The notes: generated from the sequence alone by a model not told the origin. A stretch of 64,000 nucleotides of DNA from Aspidiotus rigidus (GCA_035079385.1 JAVHKY010000010.1:2046001-2110000); one strand, 5' to 3'. Shown: positions 1-10,080, numbered from the stretch's first letter. A program made the numbers and translations.

Positions 1-597
1 CAGTTATCGGTTGACTGTAAGGAATGGGAATACCAGGGGGAAATCTCATACCGGCGGGTGGCATAGACAGAGGCGGTGGTGGAGGAGGAGGTATTCCGCC
101 TGTCGACAAGTTCATTCATCAATTACTTCATTACAAGATCAGATAAAATTTGACATTTTAGGTTTAAAAGAAATGTTTGATACGTACCACTCTGGGGAGC
201 ATGTAAAACTTGCGCCGGAATAAACGATGGTACATTAGGATTTACAGGAATGAGTTCGTCGCCGTGATTTATCTGTAATATTTTACGCTGAGCTTGAGAA
301 AATGTATTTGTACCCAAAACGAATGGTTGCGATGGTATACGACCCGGACGCATTTCAGGCGTATATGGCAAGCCGATTTCTTCTTCGAATCTGAGAACAC
401 GATATTCAGTCAATTTAAAGTGAGAAGCAGAAAGGCTGCCAATAAAGCCAATAAAAGAATGTACCTACCTGTTCATTTCATCCACCATATTTTGAAACTT
501 GTTCGGAAACTCTGCCATCTTGTTGAGAGTAGTAAGTTCGACTTCGAGACGGGAAATAAAACTTTTTGCTAGGGTGTATTTCAGAGCATTACTACCT
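1..597 (-). CDS. Partial three-exon gene, proline-rich protein (unrecognised)
   Basis: Three minus-strand exons join in one open frame: 469-597, 188-390 and 1-99. The introns are 78 bp (391-468, starting gtaggt and ending ctcag) and 88 bp (100-187, starting gtacgt and ending cgacag). The first exon encodes a charged, probably helical stretch (SRLEVELTTLNKM) and ends MNR. The second starts FEEEIGLPYTPEMRPGRIP and ends HAPQSG. The third continues GGIPPPPPPPLSMPP, a run of the kind bound by SH3, WW or EVH1 domains. The frame is still open at base 1, so the C-terminus lies outside; the 5' end is also unknown, because 597 is only the best-looking acceptor (gttag). I do not recognise the family. 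That two splice junctions independently keep the frame is strong evidence for a real gene. A scaffold or RNA-processing role would be a guess. Confidence 0.62.
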
Positions 598-929
598 CTA
601 ACGATTTCATACACAATAATCCCGAAACGTATGGATTGATTTCAAAAAAACATCCGTAACATCTAATGATTGTGAGTAAATTCTTCAAATATTGTACTTA
701 TACTTCTCATAACTAACGTTGAATTCTTCGATGCTACTGCTAAACAAAATCTTAACGTTATCACTAACTATAATGGCTTAATTAATTTTTTTTCAAAGAC
801 GTCATAGAACAATGGTCGAAGAAGATAATAATTTGTAGTTCCTCTTCCTTTATGAAGGGGCGCTGCTGTGTGAAACTTGGGTATGAGCCAGCGTGCAGCT
901 AATGTTGGGCATTGAGCTCAGGGCTGGCC
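598..929. other. No gene seen; intron or upstream DNA of the proline-rich gene
   Basis: AT-rich and full of stops in all frames. It probably belongs to an upstream intron of the minus-strand gene at 1-597, but no further exon could be placed. Confidence 0.3.
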
Positions 930-1030
930 GGCTGGGTGCGGATCAAAAATTGGCGATCCGTAACCGTAATCCGTATTCGGATCATTTCTTTCCGCGCTTC
1001 ATGATCCGCGATTGATCCGAATCATTCTTA
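930..1030 (+). repeat. GGATC/GATCC-rich repeat, left arm
   Basis: Dense GGATC and GATCC words. The stretch tattcggatcatt followed by gcttcatgatccgc (about 973-1010) recurs in reverse complement at about 3277-3315. The two copies are oppositely oriented and sit on either side of the MULE at 1831-3164, so they may be the two ends of one older element that was split by that insertion. Confidence 0.45.
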
Positions 1031-1818
1031 TGTTTATGGTTGATTCGATCCCATTGACATAATACCTTAATAGGTATCCAGATCGACGATCGGGAAGAAC
1101 TTCCATTTTCTTAAAATAAGATTAATGTACGCGGTTAATTGAGATGTAAATATGCGTTACTACGACGATTTCTCGATGAGAAATCCAATTATCATACTAG
1201 TTTTCTGATACAAGCATCCCTCATCCAATATTGGCGTTTTTGGGTCATGGTTTGGATATACGTCAAAATTTTGATATAATTCAGGCCCAACAGCGCTAGC
1301 TTCGCTGATAACGCAACCGGGTACATAATAGACATTGCGGGTATCGAGGTGAGCGGGTAGTAACTGTTTTCATAAAATTTCAATGTATTTCAAAACTGAT
1401 AATTTCATTTGAAAGGAAATTTTATGATCAGCAAATTTAGTTCTTTCAATTTTTTCAAAAAATTGCTTCTTTCCAAAGATATTTCAAATTGAAATTACAT
1501 TGAGACAAATGCAATTTTTTCCTTCACCCCGGTTCCATTTTCGCGACTACAGCGAACCTAGCGGTTGTAGGGCCCGAATTACTCGTATATCCAGGTTCAT
1601 TTCAACACAATTCAGAGTAGAGTGTTCATCCTCCGAGAAAGAAATAAAGCTCCAATTTCCTACACCTGAATTTTTCCCTGTTATTTCATCACTGAAGTAA
1701 TAGTGGTGTATTATCATATCCCGATTCACATTTCACACGCACTCGTACCAATTAATCATCGGAAAGATACAGTTTGCCTGATCGTCGATTTGGATGTGCG
1801 TCAATTTAACTTTGTACG
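1031..1818. other. No gene seen
   Basis: AT-rich, with short chance reading frames on both strands (for example 1192-1383 and 1500-1700) that show no recognisable motif. It may be the body of the GGATC-rich element whose arms flank the MULE. Confidence 0.3.
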
Positions 1819-1830
1819 CCGTCGCCAGGG

Positions 1831-3164
1831 GTCTAGGACTATTCGCCGGCAGCAATTCGCCGGAGAACTTTCCACCGGAGATCAATTCGCCGTGTGAAAA
1901 AAAAATTAACTCGCCAGCGGATAAAAATTTACTTAGAACAACTTAAAATTCTTATAGAAAGTAAATATATAAAATATAACTAAGTAAGTTATAGATTGTG
2001 AGCTATGGCTCTCAAATATTCTAAGGACATGAATTGAGAATATCGGTAGCGCGCGGACGTCCAAATATCAAAATTCTGTCGGGGATTGGCCCGGAATCGA
2101 ATAAGAGGAATTCTTCTGTGACTCCTGGAGTTGGAATGTATGTTTTGTACTTAATCGGAATAATGAGCTCCGTCAAAGATTTTGGTGAGGGGGGAGCCTT
2201 ACTATTCTTCTGACGCAATCGACGGGTATTACGTTTTAATATGTTGAAATGCGAGGCAGAGCTCCTTGAGAAGCTGCGCTTACATTTTGTAATTCTGCGG
2301 CAATGACGGCAGCAGTGGTTTCTTCAGGACTCATTGCTCGTTTTCGGACTTGAGTGACGACTTTTGCAGCTTCGATTCGACAGGGATTGGGAGCATGATT
2401 GTGTGCAGTCACTACTTTTTTCACTTCGCCATCTCGATGTCTCCTTTCACAACGCCAAAAACGTGTAATCTATGAATACATTCTCACATTTACCGTATGT
2501 TCTCCGATTTTGAATAAAAACCTAAAAGAAGTAGGTGTACTTACTGCATCTTTGCTCATTCCATCAAATACGTACACATACCCTCCTTGAGCAAACTTTT
2601 CTGCACCTCTTTCACTGATAATTGCTGACATTTTGACACCGACAATGTCTCACGAATAACACGACTGAAGATACAAAGAATTATACATCTCTCATCTCGT
2701 CATAAAAACTTACTCATAATATTCCCCACTCAATCAATCCTGTCGAAACCTATTTAGTCATCAAAGGTCATCAGAATTTCAGCCTGCAATTGAAGCTCAC
2801 AAATATTCCAATCTCGATTAATCCTGTCTTGACCCATTTTTAATCATAATACGTCATTAGAATTGCAGCGTGCAACTGAAGAAGGCGAACCATTCAGAAA
2901 TAATTTGCGTACAATAATTTTGTATTCCAATCTATAGAGATGAACGCATCTATTCTATTGTTCGCGACTCCGCCAACCATCAACATTAGGTACAATACTT
3001 GAGAGCCATGGCTCATAATCTCTAGTTCTATGATTTACTTTCTATGTTTCAATTCCTTCTGAGTAAATTTTTTAGGAGTAAATTTTTATGAGTAAATTTT
3101 TTTTCCGGCGGTGAGTACAATTTTTTGTCATCCGGCGAATTGCTGCCGGCGAATAGTCCGGTTC
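1831..3164 (-). mobile_element. Internally deleted MULE (Mutator-like) DNA transposon
   Basis: A 29-bp perfect terminal inverted repeat reads ggactattcgccggcagc at 1836 and its complement ends at 3159. The arms stay recognisably inverted for about 170-200 bp (to about 2035 and from about 2990), including a shared gagctatggctctcaa / gagccatggctc block. Long arms of this kind are typical of MULEs. A 12-bp direct repeat, ccgtcgccaggg, lies at 1819-1830 and 3165-3176 and would be the target-site duplication if the outermost five bases of the ends have diverged; MULE duplications are usually 8-10 bp. The interior holds the N-terminal part of a FLYWCH-type transposase (2040-2631, minus), and the catalytic part is missing. 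This copy is therefore non-autonomous. Confidence 0.72.
2040..2631 (-). pseudogene. FLYWCH zinc-finger / MULE transposase, N-terminal fragment
   Basis: The start at 2631 (MSAIISERGAEKF) leads into GGYVYVFDGMSKDA, a 75-bp intron (2470-2544, gtaagt...atag), then RFWRCERRH and HNHAPNP. This is the FLYWCH layout: an aromatic-rich start, a WRC cysteine and a closing HNH. Next comes a region I know from MULE-associated proteins: PEETTAAVIAAELQNVS, then after one frameshift near 2240 LKRNTRRLRQK, PPSPKSLTELIIP and FLLFDSGPIPDRILIFG. In the family this leads into the DDE transposase (normally a WFADGTF-type motif). Here the frame runs instead into the left terminal repeat, so the catalytic domain was deleted. 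Encoded on the minus strand between the MULE arms. The frameshift and deletion make it a pseudogene. Confidence 0.68.
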
Positions 3165-3171
3165 CCGTCGC

Positions 3172-3320
3172 CAGGGATCCGATCGCGGATCATTCATCGT
3201 CCATTGGAAACAATCCGGATCACAGATCAGTAACATTTCTTTGCGATATCCGCGGATCAATCAACTTTATACTGCGGATCATAAAGCGTAGGAAAAAAAT
3301 GATCCGAATATGAGGACGTA
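3172..3320 (-). repeat. GGATC/GATCC-rich repeat, right arm
   Basis: Inverted partner of 930-1030: ggatcc, cgcggatc and atgatccgaata words run from just after the MULE to 3315. Its outer end abuts the hairpin at 3326. Confidence 0.45.
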
Positions 3321-3325
3321 CTTGT

Positions 3326-3358
3326 AAAAAGGACCTCCGTCGAGCGGAGGCCCTTTTT
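3326..3358 (+). other. Strong A-tract/GC-stem/T-tract hairpin
   Basis: The stem pairs aaaaagg-a-cctccg with cggagg-c-cctttt t around a tcga-type loop, with one A/C mismatch. It looks like a bacterial intrinsic terminator, but nothing else nearby is bacterial. It is more likely a transposon-end or palindromic structure at the edge of the GGATC-rich arm. Confidence 0.5.
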
Positions 3359-3552
3359 GCGGAGACTATGATTTTTAGACTTTTCAGTTCATTGCCTCTC
3401 TCTCTTTTTTTTTTGTATGGGATTTTACCCACTTTCGTAAGAAGGGCCTCTGCGTCATCTCTTCTCTCCCGTTTCCTCTGAATTCAATATTCAACAGATT
3501 GACAATGTATTATTGCATCTTATAGAAAAAGAGTTGCTCTTAGTAGATATCC
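3359..3552. other. No gene seen
   Basis: Short T-rich spacer between the hairpin and the tandem repeat. Confidence 0.3.
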
Positions 3553-4457
3553 CTTGTATGTTCTGCGCCAATGCTATTTTTCTATGCGCCAAGCTCATTT
3601 TTCAACCATTGAAAAAATCGTCAAATTTCCGTAATTTTTCTCACTGAATGTTCAACTGTTTTTAAAGCAAATGTAGGTCATTTCACCCTATTTTTCTTCT
3701 CCTCTGGTTCAAAAATTTCAGAACTTTTGTATCAAATTTCTATCGTTTTTCACTTTTTTTAACCTTAGAAAAAAAAAAAAAATCATACAAGGTAGGTACC
3801 CAGTAAAAGTCATCATCAAAGGATGTTCTGCGCTAGTGTCATTTTTCTTTGCGCCAAGCTCATTTTTCAGTCAATGAAAAAATCCTAGAAATCCTATAAT
3901 TTTCCATACATATTTAGCTGTTTTCAACGCAAATATGAATCATTTCACCCTATTTTTTCCCTCTCCAGTGGTTCAAAATTTCAGAACTTCTGTATCAAAT
4001 TTTATCATTTTTCTCTTTTTCAACCCTGAAAAAAATCATCGCAGCTGAACTTTGTAGGCTCACAAAATTAACCTTTATTTAGTTAGATCTCTAGTTTTCA
4101 AAGCTTTCTCACTTATGGATTCATAACCGTTCAGGAAACGTTTAGACAAAAACAAAGTGCTTATTTCACTTGTATTTCAGACATTTTTTAGAGAAATCAC
4201 CTGTACATCATTTTCACCAAGGTAGGTACCCAGTAAAATTCATAATCCAAGGTAGGTACACAGTAAATTTCATGATCCAAGGATGTTTTGCGCCACTGTG
4301 CTTTTTCCTATGCGCCAACACCTTTTTGATGTGCTCCAGAAAGACCTGAAAATCCTCCAATTTCTACTCTGAATATTCAATTGTTTTCAAAACAAATATG
4401 ACCCTATTTTTCTTCTCCTCCGGTTCAAAAATTTCAGAACTTTTGTATCATTTACGG
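3553..4457 (+). repeat. Degenerate tandem repeat, three copies
   Basis: Units start near 3553, 3821 and 4271. Each opens with a 'ggatgttctgcgcc' / 'tgcgccaa' word pair, passes through a tttcaccctattttt block and ends with ggttcaaaaatttcag then acttttgtatca. The spacer word caaggtaggtacccagtaaa occurs near 3788 and 4219 and, slightly changed, at 4248. The copies have diverged and no ORF persists between them. Confidence 0.6.
4115..4215 (+). repeat. Dispersed repeat, partner at 25.62 kb
   Basis: The stretch gttcaggaaacgtt, then tatttcagacatttttta and agaaatcacctgtac recurs near 25620-25705 with a few changes. Here it sits between the second and third units of the tandem repeat. Confidence 0.5.
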
Positions 4458-4903
4458 TAGTAATATCTTGCTTGATTGATAGGCGTTTGGTATTTAATCT
4501 AAAGAGTGGGAGTGACTCTCTTGACGAGTTTTTAATTGTGAAATGAAAAGTTGTGTAGGTACAACTCAAGCGACTGCGTGAGTGTTTTTTACAGTGCTGC
4601 TTGGACGATAAAATTGTGTTAACCGATGGATACTGTCCTCCTGACTGTCGAACTTTTTTCCTCTCATTTTCATTTGTTTACTGTGATAATTTGTTTTTAC
4701 AGCCCAATACATATCAATTTATTGCTGCGTCCCTATATTTCCTTCTTAGCTGTTTCTGTATTTCTTATAAGACTGTGCCATTGGTAGTAATAATCTGGAT
4801 CGACGTTTTTTTACTGCTGAAACGACAATTTAAAAGTGCCGGTAAATGGTAGTTAATACTAGCCATTTTTGAACAACCAATCAACGAACGCGGGCGTATT
4901 CAT
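4458..4903. other. No gene seen
   Basis: Contains an 83-residue hydrophobic frame at 4601-4852 in AT-rich DNA, with no motif and no splice context. I regard it as chance. Confidence 0.3.
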
Positions 4904-5041
4904 ATGTGACCCCGTCTACAGAAGCCTGACTTAGCTTTGAATATTGATCAGAAGAAAAGGATCTTTTACAGAGGAAGGAAGATTCCTTTTCTCCTGATTG
5001 TAATTGAACATTAAGCCGGGTTTCTGTAGACGGGGTCACAT
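4904..5041. mobile_element. Foldback MITE, 138 bp
   Basis: A 20-bp perfect terminal repeat: atgtgaccccgtctacagaa at 4904-4923 and its complement at 5022-5041. Pairing continues with mismatches almost to the centre (agaaaaggatctttta against aagattccttttct), so nearly the whole element is one hairpin. No coding capacity. The superfamily cannot be set; a clear target duplication was not found. Confidence 0.72.
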
Positions 5042-6281
5042 GTTTGTAAATTAATATATTTTGGATACTTTCAATTTATTTTCATTCTGATTCACACGCA
5101 TTAACTTATATTATCACATTAATGAAACTATGATCTCATTTTCTAGACAGTCAACATAATTCTTCATTTTGTTGTACATCAGCTGGCTTGTAGAACAAAT
5201 ATGATCAATGTAATGTATGTCGATGATGATATGAAATTATTGTAACGTATTACGATACCATAAACTTCAGTCTCATAGCTTATTCTTTAGGATAAATAAG
5301 TGACGTAAATGAATCATTAATAATGACGTGAGAAGCAAGTACGTGAGCTCAGGAAAATAAATACCCTTTGTTGGTTGTTCCTCGCTCTCTCTTATAGGAG
5401 CTCAATATTCAAGTACCCACGAAGTTGTCTTTCGATGATTTGAGGATATTTTTTGTACCTAACCAATATACAAAGAATACATCAGGTACGTATAGTATTA
5501 TTGTGATTAAAAAAAGGTTTGCAAGTGCGAGTACGTCGTTCTTTTTATCGATAATTGAAACCATATTTTGAGAGGGTATTGGTATATACGTACATTTTGT
5601 AATAATGCAATCGCAAGCGTACTCGGTCATATAAAACGAGTTGTTAGCGAGTGCATGCGGCTCAATGTATGTATCGCTCTTTCATCACGTGTTCCTCCAG
5701 CGTAACTGTAATAACTGTGTTCGAATATTCATACTCATATTCGTAGTTCGTACTGCTCTGTGCGTTATCCCTTGAATGGGAGCATCATCAATGAACGAAC
5801 ATTGACTCATTCGTCAGCCGCCATCAGTTGGAGAGTATTGCTTCGTGTTTTCATATTATTCTTCACAATACAAAATAGTCATAGTTCAATGTTCAAAGTT
5901 GGCTTGCGTTGCGTACTGTGAAGACGTGCCTTATTCGTTTTGCGCGTCAATTCTCTCGTAAGTTATAGTATGTGTTACTGTTTTTTCTATTTTCGTTTGC
6001 GGCCGCTTTAATCATTACGAAAGCCGAAATTTTTCCGATGTTATTTATACAAGCCATATTCACTAATGAAACTAGACCTACGAGAGAAAAGGAAATAGTT
6101 CAAAAAAATTAAAAGAATTCATCACGCGTAGCTTGTGGACGTACATACGGTGTAATTTGATAATATAGTACAAACTTTATTCTGGATATTATTATTGTTT
6201 CGCCCGGTATAATACTCGGTTTTTCTTTTGAAATACAAGTGCGCGTTTTCGAGATCAAGAGGAAGAAAATAGCGCTCGATA
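5042..6281. promoter_or_regulatory. Upstream region of the putative ABCG gene
   Basis: No gene seen. It precedes the first coding exon at 6282 and should contain its promoter and 5' untranslated region. I could not fix a transcription start or a convincing TATA/initiator pair. The stretch 5650-6010 has more CpG dinucleotides than the surroundings, as is common near insect promoters. Confidence 0.3.
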
Positions 6282-6453
6282 ATGGCGTTGATTGGTAGTT
6301 ACACCGATAAGAAAGAAGATAACAGAAAATCGATGAAATTTCTAAACAATAATACTCAATTCAGAGAAGAATATTTCCCCAAACGACCATCCTTGGACTT
6401 ATCATTTAAAAATATTCGTTATAACGTCACAACTTGGCAGAAATTTAAATATG
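6282..6453 (+). CDS. First coding exon of a putative ABC transporter, G subfamily
   Basis: ATG at 6282 opens a 57-codon frame that reaches a canonical donor, atg|gtacgtc, at 6454. The peptide ends RPSLDLSFKNIRYNV followed by TTWQKFKYG. ABCG half-transporters begin their nucleotide-binding domain with this pattern: a short hydrophilic N-terminus, a P-x-[VIL]-D-[IL]-x-F-x-[DN]-[LI]-x-Y-x-V strand, a charged loop, then (in the next exon) an ILxxVSG strand and the Walker A motif. Family members export lipids, eye-pigment precursors or xenobiotics as dimers in the plasma membrane. No Walker A, signature (LSGGE) or Walker B motif was found downstream, so the call rests on one strand motif plus a good splice donor. 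If right, the first intron exceeds the remaining 57 kb or the gene is broken. Confidence 0.5.
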
Positions 6454-7345
6454 GTACGTCAATTTTTTCTTCTCTTTATTCGTATTTTTACTTCTACATT
6501 TCGACCTTTATTATTACGTGTAACTAGCAGACCCCTGCTGCTCTACAGCTCATCAGAAGAAATTATGTAAATTTATATTCGTAAATTTCAAGTTTACACG
6601 CTACGCGCCGCTACCACTCCGATGGAATTGAAGGGCTGCATGTGCAACTTGTTGAAAAGAAGGCTTTCTGTTTGGGAAAAAATTGTGTATAGGTTTGTAA
6701 GCGTCGTAGGCGACGAACGCTGCAAAATCAGCTGAGCGAGCGCGAGCCAGAGAGTAAAAATGAAAGTGTTATTGTGAGTAGACGTACTTTCATTAGTTAT
6801 TTACGCTACAAGGGTTAGAAATGGCCGTTTCTAACTGTGTTGCGTATGGGATTTTTTTTATTTTTTGGAGATCACAAGGTAGATGATAAGCTTGTCGATA
6901 TTCCCTAGGTGCGAAATGAAAACCACGTTCGATATGACTCATGTTTTACCACTATCAAGAGGGCGCTATGAGGCACTTTTCGATTATAAATGAAGAAAAA
7001 ATGGGTTTTTCAGAATCTACATAATAGGAAAGCGAACTTTTCCGCATTAAAATGTGATGATTAAAGAACGCTATTTTCTCACCAATGTTTGTGACCGTTT
7101 CTTGTCCCATGAGTGTAGATATCATCTTATTTCTCCACTGTGACGTCATTGAATGGCGTATTTCAGTGGGAAAAATGGAAACATTTCTACGATGAAAATG
7201 TCGATTCCGAAAAATAGCATACTGAACTCGTGGTCAAGATAGAGATGTACGAGTACAACTCCTGTACGTAGCTAACATCGCACCATGGCGATCTTTTCCC
7301 ACTAGTTTAGTAATATACTAATTTCCGTATACATGATGTTAAAAT
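6454..7345. other. Putative first intron; no further exon seen
   Basis: AT-rich, with two small perfect hairpins: gcgtcg/cgacg at about 6700-6722 and gttagaaa/tttctaac at about 6815-6836. No ABCG catalytic motif is readable. Confidence 0.3.
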
Positions 7346-7348
7346 GGA

Positions 7349-7666
7349 ATTTTCGGTTCACATGAATAAAAACGCGTTCCTTCGGTGCTTCGTTGTAAGA
7401 CGCGAAGACGCATTTTTTTACTTTAGGGCTCGAAGAGTTAGGTTGCGCGCATGCGCGCATTTTGCATGCGTGTTCTTGGTCTATCTGATCTTTTTAAATA
7501 TAACACTCGAATTTTTCCTTGTGTTCATTAATTGTAAGAAAATTACAATTTCGTTATTCTATGTGTGTTTCCATCAACAATGTATTGATGCTCTAATAAA
7601 AAAAAGTGAAAATGTTAGTTATAGATCATCTCGCATTTGCGTTTTTATTCGTGTGAACCGAAAAAT
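7349..7666. mobile_element. MITE, about 318 bp
   Basis: Terminal inverted repeat: attttcggttcacatgaa and taaaaacgcg at the left (7349-7375) match the complement of cgtttttattcgtgtgaacc and gaaaaat at the right (7640-7666), with one mismatch. A 137-codon frame covers the element, but its ends are the terminal repeats, so it is not taken as a gene. Confidence 0.62.
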
Positions 7667-7682
7667 AGCGTACGCCACACGT

Positions 7683-7779
7683 GAACGGAGGAAAGCGATA
7701 TACTCGCGCTGCATGGCGGCCCTCGCCGCGGCTCGGGTCGCCAAAGCGCTCGCATAGAAATCGCTCTCCTCCGTCCCTT
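7683..7779. repeat. GC-rich inverted repeat
   Basis: acggaggaaagcgata near 7685 pairs with the complement of aatcgctctcctccgt near 7777 (two mismatches) around a very GC-rich core (ggcggccctcgccgcggctc). A small hairpin element directly beside the MITE at 7349-7666. Confidence 0.5.
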
Positions 7780-7924
7780 ATAGCGTAATATACTATTTCG
7801 ACTTCATCTATAGGTGCTGTCAAAGTTCAATTTTACCCACAGCTAGATTAGCGTGAAAGAAAAATGAATCAGCCAATGGCGTTCGAGTATTTGTTGATTA
7901 AATTTGGTTTCAACATAATTTTTC

Positions 7925-8198
7925 AGGCTTTCACACTATTGCGGATAGTATAGCGTTTGCCTGAGTCCTTATCTCGCTGAACGTTATAAACAACACTTCA
8001 CTTCAATATTTTACATCTTAATCGATTGTGTTGAGAAATATTGTGATATTTTCTTCACTCTGGGGTTCAAATAGTTTGGAAAACAACGAACAGAGAGTGA
8101 TAATACCAAAATTCAAAAACCAAAAGTTCTGTTTATTACGTTCGGCGAGATAAGGAATCAGGCAAATGCTATTCTATCCGCAATAATGTGAAAGCCTT
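7925..8198. mobile_element. Foldback MITE, 274 bp
   Basis: Arms of about 68 bp: aggctttcacactattgc and ggatagtatagcgtttgcc at 7925 on, against the complement of 8131-8198 (aggctttcacattattgc). The arms differ at about eight positions. The roughly 140-bp centre is AT-rich and non-coding. Confidence 0.72.
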
Positions 8199-9214
8199 GT
8201 AGAAAAAAATAGCTTACAATACATGCGGGTATCGTGATCGTTCACCAACTCAGCAAATTGCTCTACTCGCCACCGGCTCAGATCGCAATTTTTTACTCAT
8301 TGGGTAAACATCACTTTACCCACATACCGGTATGTAGTAATATAAGTACTAAAAATTTCCTGTAACTCTCAGTACGCAAAAAAATAGTTAGTACTCTTAG
8401 TAAGTTTTTTTTGGTCTGAATTGATTATAACTCATTTTTTAGAGCTACAGTATTTGTATAAAGTTCAGGGTAAACTTTCTTTGGCCACTATGCGACGCGA
8501 CGTATCAATTAATTTTAAAAAGAATGCAATTTGCTGTAGTGCGAGTGTAATGCTTAATCGTGTATAGTCACCTTTTCATTATGAAGAGATGCCAATGCAT
8601 AATATTTTTAAATTTCATCGCCTGTCGTCTCGGAATTTTTCAAAATGTTAGATGGATGTATTGATATCGGTCCGGAACTACATACTTATAGTTTAGAACT
8701 CGTAATATATTCAGAACTCTTGCAAACGTGTAAATCGATGATAGGAAGTTGTGAAGCAATTTTGGACCCGTACCAAACGCTTATCTACCCTTTTTCAAAA
8801 ATTTTATCTGAATAGTAATATTATCAGTCGTCTACAAACCAATCTCTTATTATTTTCATGTGTACATTTACACTTTTTTTTCTCTCGTTTGGATTTGGCT
8901 CTTAATCATTTGCCCATGAATCGAGTTGATCAAGCAGATTGAAAAACTACGATATGAACCAAAATCTGAAAGTTGTAAATCTGCTATATTGTGGCTTATT
9001 CGGCCAAACATTAAAGGAAAGGTATTTTGTATTTTATAAGCCTACTCCAGAATAATTATGTATCATGTTGCTCAGAACTGTCTATTCTCGCCTTCGTTCA
9101 AGATTACGTATGCCATTTAACAGTATAACTCTTTGAGGTTCTTGCCTCTGGCAAGACAAGAGGCGCGATGCAATTGCGAAAAAAAAAGTTCTTTTCGAAA
9201 AAATGTTTTGTTAC
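8199..9214. other. No gene seen
   Basis: AT-rich single-copy-looking DNA; short frames only. Confidence 0.3.
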
Positions 9215-9310
9215 GTCACTCAAAATAATATACATTCTCTGTCTCTTGAGATTTAATTTTACCTGGTAAATTTTATTTTTCGTACAGTTTTCGTCAAGAG
9301 TGGACCAAGA
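9215..9310 (+). repeat. Dispersed repeat, partner at 18.93-19.03 kb
   Basis: gtcactca followed by atacattctctgtctcttga and a ttttacctggtaaattttat block is nearly identical to 18934-19027. Same orientation. Probably fragments of one unclassified element. Confidence 0.6.
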
Positions 9311-9969
9311 TAGTTTTTGCTTGTGGATAATGTATATCGTTTGATTAATACTGCACGTCGTCGGCCTAGAGTCAAAATGTCGTAACTCTATTTTACATAT
9401 CAAAAAAAATGCACTCGTTTTGGAAAAGAGTAGGCCTATATACGAAAAATTTGCGCCATGTGACGTTTGGCAAAAACCGACCTACTTTAATAAAAACTTT
9501 GGACTTGGAAAAATTTGGGCTCTTGAGTCATAATAATATGTGATAGGGGGACTTGGAATAATTTCTACTGTACTACATGATGAGAGTCTTCATTTTTTGC
9601 CACTTGAATGTTGCATTTTTGGCATTATTTGACATTTGAAAAAAGAAATTGAAAAAACTACTTTCGCGTTTTTAGTGTTTTTACAAATTCGCGACCAGAA
9701 TCATTCAATTTCAGACCAAAATTACTTTTATTTTGGCTAAAATAAACGAATTCTGGGGATCAAACTCACCAATACAAAATTGTAGCAATTTTTCAATATT
9801 GGACTAAAATTTATGGATATGCAGTATTTTCAACGAAAACTATCCAATTTTTATCAAAATTATTGAATGCTAAGAAAAATTTTGCAACTTTTGTTCGAAA
9901 TTTTATTTCTATTTCTACTGTTTATCTTCAGTTTTTTACAATTTTCGTGATTTTTGGTATGTACATATT
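9311..9969. other. No gene seen; weak family A traces
   Basis: Only isolated words of family A (gggggacttggaa near 9546) in AT-rich DNA. Confidence 0.25.
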
Positions 9970-10080
9970 TCATTTTATACAATTTTTTCCCATGGTCTGT
10001 AAGGTGTGGAACACACTACCAATTTATTTTCCTGTAATCTGCCCCTAAGGAAAAAAAACTCACAAATGCTCTCTGTATAT
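9970..10080 (+). repeat. Dispersed repeat, partner at 16.09-16.21 kb
   Basis: A ttcccatggtctgtaagg word, then gtaatctgcc, an aaggaaaaaaaact block and tctgtatat, are shared in the same order with 16085-16207, which lies beside a family A end. Confidence 0.5.

Noticed and set aside
7344..7757. 137-codon ORF
   Set aside because: Both of its ends are MITE terminal repeats and a GC-rich hairpin; the frame is fortuitous.
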